From assembly GCA_019112825.1 (NCBI GenBank), contig DXIP01000018.1, positions 62,001 to 126,000 on the forward strand: a stretch of 64,000 bases of DNA, given 5' to 3'. The translations under genes were made by a program, and so were the position numbers. The notes below the pieces were generated by a model. That model was not told the DNA's origin, did no database searches, and was given only the letters and a program-made list of their open reading frames with translations. This DNA is from Alistipes excrementigallinarum. GTDB lineage: Bacteria > Bacteroidota > Bacteroidia > Bacteroidales > Rikenellaceae. This document shows positions 17,270-27,117 of this stretch, piece by piece. The number at the start of each line of letters is the position of its first letter. Positions within the stretch are counted from its first letter, which is position 1.

Positions 17270-17354
17270 GAAGAGAGGGCCGGAGCGATGGGAGGACCGG
17301 GACGATGGGAGGACCGGAACGATGGGAGGACCGGGACGATGGGAGGACCGGGAC
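17270..17354. repeat. 17-base tandem repeat, about five units
   Basis: Unit GATGGGAGGACCGGGAC occurs four times in a row from 17287 to 17354 (one copy with a single change), preceded by a degenerate unit from 17270. The period is not a multiple of three and no gene covers it. It looks like a minisatellite prone to slippage. Confidence 0.9.
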
Positions 17355-17449
17355 GAAAACGAGGAGGAGTAAAGAGATATAGAGGTGAGGTATGGAAGGA
17401 AGCTGAAGCCTCCCAGCCAATCAGCCCGGTCTGAAACGAAAATAGAACG

Positions 17450-17479
17450 GAGGGCTGCCCGAATTGTCGGGCAGCCCTC
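17450..17479. terminator. Hairpin between convergent lipoprotein genes
   Basis: GAGGGCTGCCCGA pairs perfectly with TCGGGCAGCCCTC around a four-base loop. Neither side has a long T run, so terminator function is likely but unproven. Confidence 0.55.
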
Positions 17480-17647
17480 TCTGTTCCGCATCGTTCCATG
17501 CCGTTCCGTTCATGGAGCCGGATGCGAAGCCGTACGCCGGGCCGAAGGGGTTGGACCGAAGGGGTTTGGACCGAAGGAGTTGGGACGGTACATCCTTCGG
17601 CAAATGGAGAAAGCCGGAGAGAGGTGCGTTGTGAAACGCTGCGGCGC

Positions 17648-18469
17648 CTATGCGGCCGTGGTCGAGAAGGTCGCCGTGGCCGCTTCGGTCGTCTGTTCGC
17701 CCTCCGAACTGATGCCGAAGACGATGACGACATACTCCGTGGACGCCTCAAGACCCTCGAAGAGCAGCCGGTTGCGGCCCGTGTGGGTATAGGAGGGGTC
17801 CGACCAGTCGACGTCGTCGAAGAGCTCGGCCGAGAAGATGATGTCGGAGACAGCCTCGTTCACCGTATCGTAGGAGGAGAACTCGTCGGCGCTCATTACC
17901 GAGGCGTAGTAGCGCACCGAGGCGTCCGAGGCCCCCACTTCGACCTCAATCGACGAGGCGGTGCACGCAACCTCCTGGATGATGAACTGACACTCGGCCG
18001 AGGGGGCGAAGGTTTCGGTACGGAAGTAGGAGCGCGCCAGGCCGGTGGTCACCGTACCGTCGGCATCAAGGCCGAAGACCCCGACACAGTACTCCGTATC
18101 GTAGTAGAGGTCAGTCTCCTGAGTGACGGAGCGGCCGCTGCGGAGCTCGCGTCGGAGGTACTCTTCGACCGAGAGTTTGTTCACACCGGCCATCACGCGG
18201 ATAAAGTCGAGCTTCATGGCGATATACTCCTCGTCGGTGGCGCAGAGGGCATCCACCTCGGCACGGTTGTCGACCGACACGTAGTAGGTGCCTTCGCCCG
18301 AGGGGTCGACCGTGACGGTGGCACCGGTCATCGTCGCGTCGGAGACGGAGACCTGGAAACTCAGCGGCTGCTCCGCAGCGGAGTCGTCCGAATCGCTGCA
18401 GGAGCCAAAAAGCAGAAGCGCAGAGGCAGAAAGCACAAGCCTCCTGCAAAGAGAGAGCTGTACATACAT
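17648..18469 (-). CDS. Surface lipoprotein with duplicated beta-sandwich-like domain
   Basis: A 273-residue lipoprotein of unknown function. Starting at the ATG at 18469 gives the signal peptide MYVQLSLCRRLVLSASALLL ending FGSC, with lipobox Cys at about residue 24. The mature protein looks like an internal duplication. In the first half TYYVSVDNRAEVDAL is followed by an EYIAMKLDFIRVM helix and YCVGVFGLDADGTVTTG. In the second half VRYYASVMSADEFSS is followed by VNEAVSDIIFSAELF and YVVIVFGISSEGEQTTEAA. Each half suggests a fibronectin- or Ig-like fold with an inserted helix. No catalytic motif is seen. Codons upstream of 18469 are open but give no signal peptide. Confidence 0.75.
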   Translation of the reverse strand: MYVQLSLCRRLVLSASALLLFGSCSDSDDSAAEQPLSFQVSVSDATMTGATVTVDPSGEGTYYVSVDNRAEVDALCATDEEYIAMKLDFIRVMAGVNKLSVEEYLRRELRSGRSVTQETDLYYDTEYCVGVFGLDADGTVTTGLARSYFRTETFAPSAECQFIIQEVACTASSIEVEVGASDASVRYYASVMSADEFSSYDTVNEAVSDIIFSAELFDDVDWSDPSYTHTGRNRLLFEGLEASTEYVVIVFGISSEGEQTTEAATATFSTTAA

Positions 18470-18499
18470 AGGGCTAAGGGTTAATTTTTGATGGTATAC

Positions 18500-18507
18500 G
18501 AAAGATA
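18500..18507 (-). promoter_or_regulatory. Possible -7 element for the duplicated-domain lipoprotein
   Basis: TATCTTTC on the minus strand, one mismatch to TAnnTTTG, about 30 bases upstream of the ATG at 18469. Confidence 0.45.
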
Positions 18508-18580
18508 AGCGAAATTTCCGTACCTGCGACACGGAGGCAGACAAATCGAACCAACTTTCGGGACATATTGTGCGAAAAAA

Positions 18581-18949
18581 TCACCTCTTTTTTGCAGTCC
18601 GGTAGGAGAGGATGTGCCACGTGATGCCGCCGGCAAGCAGCAGGAGCCCCGTCTGCGCCCAACGGCACGGCGCCACGACGAAGAGGGCGCAGAACCCCAA
18701 GGTCAGCCAGAGCAGCGTGAGCGAGAGGAGCTTCGCCCGCAGGGGAATGGCGCGGTGTTCGCGGAAATCGCGGATGTAGGGGCCCAGCCGCGGATGGGCG
18801 AGCAGCCAGGCGTAGAGGCGCGGCGAGCTGCGCACCCACAGAGCCGCCGAAAGCAGCAGAAAGGGGGTGGTAGGCAGCAGCGGAAGGAAGATTCCGGCGA
18901 TGCCCAGCGCAAGCGACACGGCGCCCAGTATGGCCAGCAGGGTTTTCAT
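18581..18949 (-). CDS. ybaN: YbaN family (DUF454) inner-membrane protein
   Basis: A 122-residue membrane protein of the YbaN/DUF454 family. Typical features are the GIAGIFLPLLPTTPFLLLSA segment in helix 1-2, then WLLAHPRLGPYIRDFREHRA and RAKLLSLTLLWLTL. Length matches the family. The function of the family is not established. It is divergent from the M1-like peptidase gene, with a full -7 box on the minus strand at 19022-19029, and is followed by the lipoprotein gene after 111 bases. Confidence 0.88.
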   Translation of the reverse strand: MKTLLAILGAVSLALGIAGIFLPLLPTTPFLLLSAALWVRSSPRLYAWLLAHPRLGPYIRDFREHRAIPLRAKLLSLTLLWLTLGFCALFVVAPCRWAQTGLLLLAGGITWHILSYRTAKKR

Positions 18950-19021
18950 GCGGTTCGGTACGGCGGCTCACGCGGCAAAAACCGCGCAAGGGTTGCGACG
19001 GCGGCCCGAAGGCGGCTGCGG

Positions 19022-19029
19022 CAAAATTA
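19022..19029 (-). promoter_or_regulatory. -7 element for ybaN
   Basis: TAATTTTG on the minus strand, a full TAnnTTTG match, 72 bases upstream of the ATG. Confidence 0.6.
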
Positions 19030-19071
19030 ACACTTTTCGCCGAAGCGCCCTCCGTGCGAAGGAATTTTTCC

Positions 19072-19079
19072 TATCTTTG
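19072..19079 (+). promoter_or_regulatory. -7 element for the M1-like peptidase gene
   Basis: TATCTTTG, a full match, 23 bases before the ATG at 19103. Confidence 0.8.
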
Positions 19080-19102
19080 TTCGACACCTGAGAACGGCCA
19101 CG

Positions 19103-20413
19103 ATGAAAAAACTTGCATTTGCACTGCTTCTGGCTGCAGCCCTCGGCACCTTGCCGGAGGCCCGGGCGCAGAGAATCAGCGACTACACGCTCGTCATCGA
19201 CAAGCGGGGCTGCGATGCGGCCAACATGCGCGTCGACTGCTCCTTCAGGCTCGATTTTGAGGAGGCCGACAGCGTGGCCCTCGCCTTCGGCGGCGACCCG
19301 GAGCTCTCCGTCGAGCACCTGACATTCGGAGCCAACCCCCGGCTCGAAGCGCGCTACGACGCGGCCGACAAACGGCTCCTTCTGCGCAGAAGCGGAGCGC
19401 AAAGCGTGCCGGTAAGGATGAGCTACAACTACACGAACCTGTCGGCCTTCTTCATCTACGGGGCCGGTAACGCCGAGCTCTGGGAGACCAGCTACGGCGA
19501 GTTCTACTACCCCATCCCGACAAACGGACGGATGGAGCTGACCCTCGAAGTGCGCACTCCCGACTCGCTCTCGCTGCTCGGCTCCTATCCGCTCCGACGC
19601 ATCGACGCGGGCCGCCATGCCTGCACGGTGAAGGGGATGCTGGCCCAGTCGCTCTCGCTGGCATTCTTCCGCACGGAGGCCTACACGCACTCCGCCGAGG
19701 CAGCCGCCGGCGGGAACATCGATATCTATCAGCTCGCCGGCATGGAGTGCACACCGGAGCGCCGCAACGAGCTGCTCACGCTGACGCAGGCCGCCACCGA
19801 CTACTTCGGCCGGATATACGGCGAAACGTACCGCGCGCCGCAGAGGAACATCCCCTCGCTCCCGACCTTCCTCTTCCACGACGGCAAGGGCTTCAGCAAC
19901 CGCTACAACATAGGCTTCATCTCCGCCTCGCAGGAGAAGTTCTCGACCTACCCCGACATCTATCCGCTGGTCCACGAAATCGGCCACCGCTGGCTGGGCG
20001 AATGGACGCTGCTCATCGACGACGGAGAGCCGGGCGCCTACTTCATCAAGGAGTCGCTCAACGAGTTCATGACCCTGATGTTCATCCGCCACCACTTCGG
20101 GGAGGAGGCCTACCGCGCACAGCTGGAGCGGTGCGAGCGGGAGTACCGCGCAATCGAGGGGACGCCCGGAGACGAGCCGCTCATCGCGATGGTCCGCAAC
20201 GACAACAATACGGTCGTCTACCGCAAGGGGCCGCTGCTGCTCGACCGCCTCGCCCGACACATCGGATACGACAGGCTCACGGAGGCCATCGCCGGCTTCT
20301 ACCGGGAATATTGCGGCAGGCATCCGCTCGCGTATGAAGACTTCGCCGCATGGTTCGAGCGGTGCTGTCCCGGCCGGGGAGCGCTCCTCAACGAGCTGAT
20401 AACCCGGAAATAA
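19103..20413 (+). CDS. Secreted M1-like zinc metallopeptidase
   Basis: A 436-residue exported protein with signal peptide MKKLAFALLLAAALG cleaved near ARA-Q. The N-terminal third is beta-rich, like the M1 saddle domain. The gluzincin core shows HEIGH at residues 291-295 in PLVHEIGHRWLGEW and a downstream Glu at about 317 (FIKESLNEFMTL). The His-to-Glu gap is about three residues longer than the usual HExxH-x18-E of M1. A Tyr in the later VVYRKGPLLLDRL block matches the M1 transition-state Tyr region. Probably a periplasmic or secreted aminopeptidase-like enzyme; substrate unknown. Monocistronic with its own promoter. Confidence 0.82.
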   Translation: MKKLAFALLLAAALGTLPEARAQRISDYTLVIDKRGCDAANMRVDCSFRLDFEEADSVALAFGGDPELSVEHLTFGANPRLEARYDAADKRLLLRRSGAQSVPVRMSYNYTNLSAFFIYGAGNAELWETSYGEFYYPIPTNGRMELTLEVRTPDSLSLLGSYPLRRIDAGRHACTVKGMLAQSLSLAFFRTEAYTHSAEAAAGGNIDIYQLAGMECTPERRNELLTLTQAATDYFGRIYGETYRAPQRNIPSLPTFLFHDGKGFSNRYNIGFISASQEKFSTYPDIYPLVHEIGHRWLGEWTLLIDDGEPGAYFIKESLNEFMTLMFIRHHFGEEAYRAQLERCEREYRAIEGTPGDEPLIAMVRNDNNTVVYRKGPLLLDRLARHIGYDRLTEAIAGFYREYCGRHPLAYEDFAAWFERCCPGRGALLNELITRK

Positions 20414-20537
20414 CGGGCACAAGGAGACGAAGCCGGAGGTCGGCCGGCGTCCGGCGGCCTCCCCGCCGGGCGGCGGCATGTCGAGAACGTGTCGAAAAAA
20501 ACAGGAGCCCGACCCTCGGTCGAGAGCCAATAATTGC

Positions 20538-20545
20538 TATATTTG
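20538..20545 (+). promoter_or_regulatory. -7 element for rpiB
   Basis: TATATTTG, a full match, 29 bases before the rpiB ATG at 20575. Confidence 0.8.
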
Positions 20546-20574
20546 TCTTCGATAAAAAAACTCACCACACGATT

Positions 20575-21024
20575 ATGGAGAAAAAAATAGGAATCGCCAG
20601 CGACCACGCCGGCTACGAGATGAAGGAGTTTCTGGTGGGCTACCTGGGTGCCCAGGGCTACGAAGTGCTCGACTTCGGGACCGATTCGCCCGAGAGCGTC
20701 GACTACCCCGACTACGCCCACCCGCTGGCCGAGGCCGTCGAGTCGGGTCAGGTGCCCCTCGGCATCGCACTCTGCGGCACGGGCGTCGGCATGTCCATCA
20801 CGCTCAACAAGCATCAGGGCATCCGCGCCGGTCTGGCCTGGACTCCCGAAATCGGGGCACTCATCCGCCGCCACAACAACGCCAACATCGTGGTGCTTCC
20901 GGCCCGCTTCATCACCAACGACGAGGCCGTAGCCATCCTCGACGCCTACTTCTCGGCAGAGTTCGAAGGGGGACGCCACCAGCGCCGCATCGACAAGATT
21001 CCCGTTCCGAAGCAGGAGCAGTAA
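20575..21024 (+). CDS. rpiB: Ribose-5-phosphate isomerase B
   Basis: A 149-residue RpiB interconverting ribose 5-phosphate and ribulose 5-phosphate in the pentose phosphate pathway. Family motifs are IGIASDHAGYEMKE at the N-terminus, the catalytic-Cys loop ALCGTGVGMSITLNK, and the RRHNNANIVVLPARF region. Length is typical. The ATG at 20575 gives the canonical N-terminus (MEKKIGIASDHAG) and sits after a full promoter. It converges on ispE across a bidirectional terminator. Some RpiB homologues are galactose- or allose-phosphate isomerases, but nothing here suggests a sugar operon. Confidence 0.95.
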   Translation: MEKKIGIASDHAGYEMKEFLVGYLGAQGYEVLDFGTDSPESVDYPDYAHPLAEAVESGQVPLGIALCGTGVGMSITLNKHQGIRAGLAWTPEIGALIRRHNNANIVVLPARFITNDEAVAILDAYFSAEFEGGRHQRRIDKIPVPKQEQ

Positions 21025-21048
21025 TTCCACCCCGCCCGAAAGCCAACG

Positions 21049-21088
21049 AAAAGGCGGATGACCCTCACGGAAGGTCATCCGCCTTTTT
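21049..21088. terminator. Bidirectional terminator between rpiB and ispE
   Basis: AAAAGGCGGATGACC pairs with GGTCATCCGCCTTTT around a nine-base loop. T runs follow on both strands. Confidence 0.9.
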
Positions 21089-21142
21089 TATCGCGACGGA
21101 ACGAAGCCTCGACAGCGCCTCCGTCTGCCGCGTGCGGCCGCC

Positions 21143-21958
21143 TCAGCGAATCGTTTCGCGGTGGAGGAACTCGCCCTCGAGCAGCGGAAAGTCGGGCGCC
21201 GGCTCCTCGAAGAGCCCGAAGACGGCCGAGCCGCTCCCCGACATCGAAGCGTAGAGTGCTCCGGCGGCAAGCATCCGCTCCTTCACCTCACGGATGGCGG
21301 GATGGCGGGCGAAGACCGTCGTCTCGAAGTCGTTGGTCACGCGCCCCTGCCACTCCGCAACGGGCAGCCGCAGCCGTTCGCCAAGGGGCGTTTCGGGCAC
21401 CCGGGGACGGATGCCGGCATAGGCCTCGCGCGTCGAAACCCCCTCCCGGGGCTTCACCACCAGAAGCGTCAGCCCCGCAAGGTCGACCGCGAAGGGGTGC
21501 ATCACCTCGCCGCGACCCGTGCAGAGCTGGGGCGTATTGCGCACGAAAAAGGCCGTATCGCTCCCCAGCTCGGCGGCCCGGGCGATGAGCTCCTCCTCCG
21601 AGAGATGAAGGGCATAGAGCTCGTCGAGGGCCAGCAGCACCGCCGTGCCGTCGGACGAGCCGCCGCCGAGCCCCGCCCCGAAGGGGACCCGCTTCCTAAG
21701 GCGCACCTCCGCACCCGCGATGCCGTAGTGCCGCTGCATGAGGCGGCAGGCCTTCATGCAGATGTTCTCCTCGGGGTCGCAGTCGACCGTCAGCCCCTCG
21801 CTCCGCAGCGTGAAGGCCGAGACCGAGGGGAGGACCTCCACCTCGTCGAAGAGCCCGCGCACGGGAAACATCACCGTCTCGAGCTCGTGGTATCCATCCT
21901 CGCGGCGGCGCAACACGTCGAGCCCGAGGTTGATTTTGCAGTTTGCCTTGCGTATCAT
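21143..21958 (-). CDS. ispE: 4-diphosphocytidyl-2-C-methyl-D-erythritol kinase
   Basis: IspE is a GHMP kinase phosphorylating CDP-methylerythritol in the MEP isoprenoid pathway; ispD of the same pathway lies at 36.4 kb. The 271-residue protein has the substrate motif ANCKINLGLDVLRRREDGYH, the ATP-binding glycine loop PFGAGLGGGSSDGTA and the third GHMP motif MSGSGSAVFGLF. I start at the ATG at 21958. It gives the family N-terminus and lies only seven bases after a full minus-strand -7 box, so the mRNA should be nearly leaderless. Codons open further upstream cannot be translated from that promoter. Confidence 0.95.
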   Translation of the reverse strand: MIRKANCKINLGLDVLRRREDGYHELETVMFPVRGLFDEVEVLPSVSAFTLRSEGLTVDCDPEENICMKACRLMQRHYGIAGAEVRLRKRVPFGAGLGGGSSDGTAVLLALDELYALHLSEEELIARAAELGSDTAFFVRNTPQLCTGRGEVMHPFAVDLAGLTLLVVKPREGVSTREAYAGIRPRVPETPLGERLRLPVAEWQGRVTNDFETTVFARHPAIREVKERMLAAGALYASMSGSGSAVFGLFEEPAPDFPLLEGEFLHRETIR

Positions 21959-21965
21959 CGTGGAA

Positions 21966-21973
21966 CAAAGATA
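21966..21973 (-). promoter_or_regulatory. -7 element for ispE
   Basis: TATCTTTG on the minus strand, a full match, seven bases before the ispE ATG. Confidence 0.8.
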
Positions 21974-22203
21974 CGAAAAGGTGGCGGCAAACGGTCGCCA
22001 CGGCCCGAAATTTTTACCCGACGCCCTTTCAGCCTCTTCCGGCAAGGCCTCCCCGGAGCCCTTCCGCCCCACTATCAAAGGGCTCTCAGAGCTCTTTCCA
22101 TCCTGTCCTGAAAGGCCTCCCGGCCCGCTCCGGGACCGCGGACCGGGCGGGAACAGCCCGGCGGCCGAGAGCCGCTGCCGCCGGCCGTCCGAAGGGGCAA
22201 ACG

Positions 22204-22211
22204 CAAAGATA
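22204..22211 (-). promoter_or_regulatory. Second minus-strand -7 element upstream of ispE
   Basis: TATCTTTG, a full match on the minus strand, 246 bases upstream of the ispE ATG. It could give a long-leader ispE transcript or an unannotated RNA. Confidence 0.45.
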
Positions 22212-22233
22212 TTCGCAGAGTTTGGTCCGTAGG

Positions 22234-22265
22234 TTTGCGCTTTTCGCGAAAAATGTGTACTTTTG
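22234..22265 (+). promoter_or_regulatory. secA promoter, -33 and -7 elements
   Basis: TTTG at 22234-22237, a 20-base spacer and TACTTTTG at 22258-22265: a textbook Bacteroidota promoter. The predicted leader before the ATG at 22319 is about 50 bases. Confidence 0.85.
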
Positions 22266-22318
22266 TAGGATTTACGGTCATAACCGCACACGCAACAGAA
22301 AACAACAACAAAACTCTT

Positions 22319-25621
<3,303 letters not shown>

Positions 25622-25720
25622 CAGCACGACCCTGAACGAACGTCAACAACCGACGGAGCGAGGCGGCGGGGACGGGAGCGTCCGTCACGTCGCCTCCTCC
25701 GTTGGACAAACCACCGCCAC

Positions 25721-26158
25721 ATGGGATACCAGGAAGAGAAGCAGCGCCAGCTGGACTTGCGCTATCTGAGAATGGCCCGCATCTGGGCCGAGAATTCGTA
25801 CTGCGTCCGCCGCAAGGTGGGGGCGCTCATCGTCAAGGACAAGATGATTATCTCGGACGGCTACAACGGCACCCCCTCGGGCTTCGAGAACATCTGCGAG
25901 GACGAGACGGGCAAGACGAAGTCCTACGTGCTGCATGCCGAGGCCAACGCCATCACGAAGGTGGCCAAGTCGGCCAACAACTGCGACGGCTCGACGCTCT
26001 ACATCACGGCAGCCCCCTGCATCGAGTGCTCGAAGCTCATCATCCAGGCCGGCATCAAGCGGGTGGTATACAGCGACGAATACCGCTCGGAGGAGGGGCT
26101 CAACCTGTTGCGCAAGGTGGGCATCGAGTGCGTGCAGCGCTCCCTCGACGAAGAGTGA
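25721..26158 (+). CDS. Deoxycytidylate deaminase family protein
   Basis: A 145-residue zinc-dependent deaminase of the dCMP deaminase/ComEB group, which converts dCMP to dUMP for thymidylate supply. The zinc site is complete: HAEANAI with the catalytic Glu and the APCIECSK motif with two Cys ligands. The GYNGTPSGFENIC segment is characteristic of dCMP deaminases rather than cytidine deaminases. It follows secA on the same strand after about 100 bases; a hairpin terminator lies downstream. Nucleotide specificity is inferred from family motifs. Confidence 0.9.
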   Translation: MGYQEEKQRQLDLRYLRMARIWAENSYCVRRKVGALIVKDKMIISDGYNGTPSGFENICEDETGKTKSYVLHAEANAITKVAKSANNCDGSTLYITAAPCIECSKLIIQAGIKRVVYSDEYRSEEGLNLLRKVGIECVQRSLDEE

Positions 26159-26188
26159 GTGCAGACGACTGCACGCGAATACAGACAG

Positions 26189-26222
26189 GGAGTCTTCCGA
26201 CCGACGGGAGACTCCTTTTTTT
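26189..26222 (+). terminator. Terminator of the deaminase gene
   Basis: GGAGTCT pairs with AGACTCC; an inner TCC/GGG block partly extends the stem, and seven T follow. Confidence 0.8.
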
Positions 26223-26329
26223 GTATACGACTTGTGACGGGGGATATTTTGCTGCGCGCTTTTTGCGGCCGGCTGCTTGAAAATCGGCCGAAAATCCGTA
26301 CCTTGCAACAAATAAAATTGCAACCGGAG

Positions 26330-27064
26330 ATGAAACGAATCGTCATCGTGGGCGCCACCTCGGGCATCGGACTCGAGACGGCCAAACGCTTCATCGGCAA
26401 GGGGTGGCGCGTGGGCGTCGCCGGCCGCCGCATCGAACCGCTCGAGGAGCTGCACGCACTGGCACCCGACCGCGTGGAGTACCAAACGCTCGACGTCACG
26501 TCGGACGATGCACCTCAACGGCTCGAGGAGCTCATCGAGCGGCTCGGAGGGATGGAGCTCTACCTCCACTGCTCGGGAATCGGCTACCGCAACATAGAAC
26601 TCGACCCCGCGCTTGAGGTAGCGACGCTGCGCACCAACGGCGAGGGCTTCGTGCGGATGGTGACGGCCGCCTTCGGCTGGTTCCGCGCCCACGGCGGAGG
26701 CCATCTGGCCGTCATCAGCTCGATTGCCGGGACGCGGGGGCTGGGCAGCTCGCCGGCCTACTCGGCCACCAAGCGGATGCAGAACACCTACATCGACGCA
26801 CTGGCCCAGCTCAGCCACATGGAGCGGCTCAACATCCGCCTGACGGACATCCGCCCGGGATTCGTCGCAACGCCGCTGCTGAACAAGGCCAACCACTATC
26901 CGATGCTCATGCCCGTCGGACGGGTTGCCGACTGCATCGTCCATGCGCTCGAACACCGCCGCCGGCGCATCGTCATCGACCGGCGCTACGCCGTGATGGT
27001 CTTCTTCTGGCGGCGGCTGCCCGAATGGCTCTGGGAGCGGCTCAACGTCCGCACCACGGTTTGA
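26330..27064 (+). CDS. Short-chain dehydrogenase/reductase (SDR)
   Basis: A 244-residue classical-type SDR. The dinucleotide motif GATSGIG is at residues 7-13, a following RR (VAGRRIEPLEEL) suggests NADP(H) preference, and the YxxxK catalytic pair occurs in SSPAYSATKRMQNTY after an ISSIAG Ser segment. The usual NAG motif is replaced by CSGIG, a common variant. A partial -7 box (TACCTTGC) precedes the ATG, and a GH2 glycosidase follows after 53 bases, perhaps in the same transcript. Substrate cannot be inferred. Confidence 0.88.
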   Translation: MKRIVIVGATSGIGLETAKRFIGKGWRVGVAGRRIEPLEELHALAPDRVEYQTLDVTSDDAPQRLEELIERLGGMELYLHCSGIGYRNIELDPALEVATLRTNGEGFVRMVTAAFGWFRAHGGGHLAVISSIAGTRGLGSSPAYSATKRMQNTYIDALAQLSHMERLNIRLTDIRPGFVATPLLNKANHYPMLMPVGRVADCIVHALEHRRRRIVIDRRYAVMVFFWRRLPEWLWERLNVRTTV

Positions 27065-27117
27065 AACAACACCCAAGCCTCAACCAAAACCTCACCCGAA
27101 ACCAGAATTTCCCCACC

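Larger units (their letters stand above)
17214..17647. other. Non-coding stretch with repeats and a hairpin
   Basis: This 434-base interval lies between two convergent lipoprotein genes. It contains a 17-base tandem repeat (17270-17354) and a strong hairpin (17450-17479); neither flank shows a credible reading frame. The part from 17500 to 17647 has short GGACCGAAGG-type direct repeats (GGTTGGACCGAAGG, GGTTTGGACCGAAGG) but nothing else I can name. Confidence 0.6.
21959..22318. other. Intergenic region between divergent ispE and secA
   Basis: This 360-base region carries three TAnnTTTG boxes: ispE proximal (minus, 21966-21973), a second minus-strand box (22204-22211) and the secA promoter (plus). 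The central 200 bases are GC-rich, with several short inverted repeats such as CCCGG/CCGGG blocks, and I see no reading frame I trust. A short RNA from the distal minus box is possible but unsupported. Confidence 0.5.
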
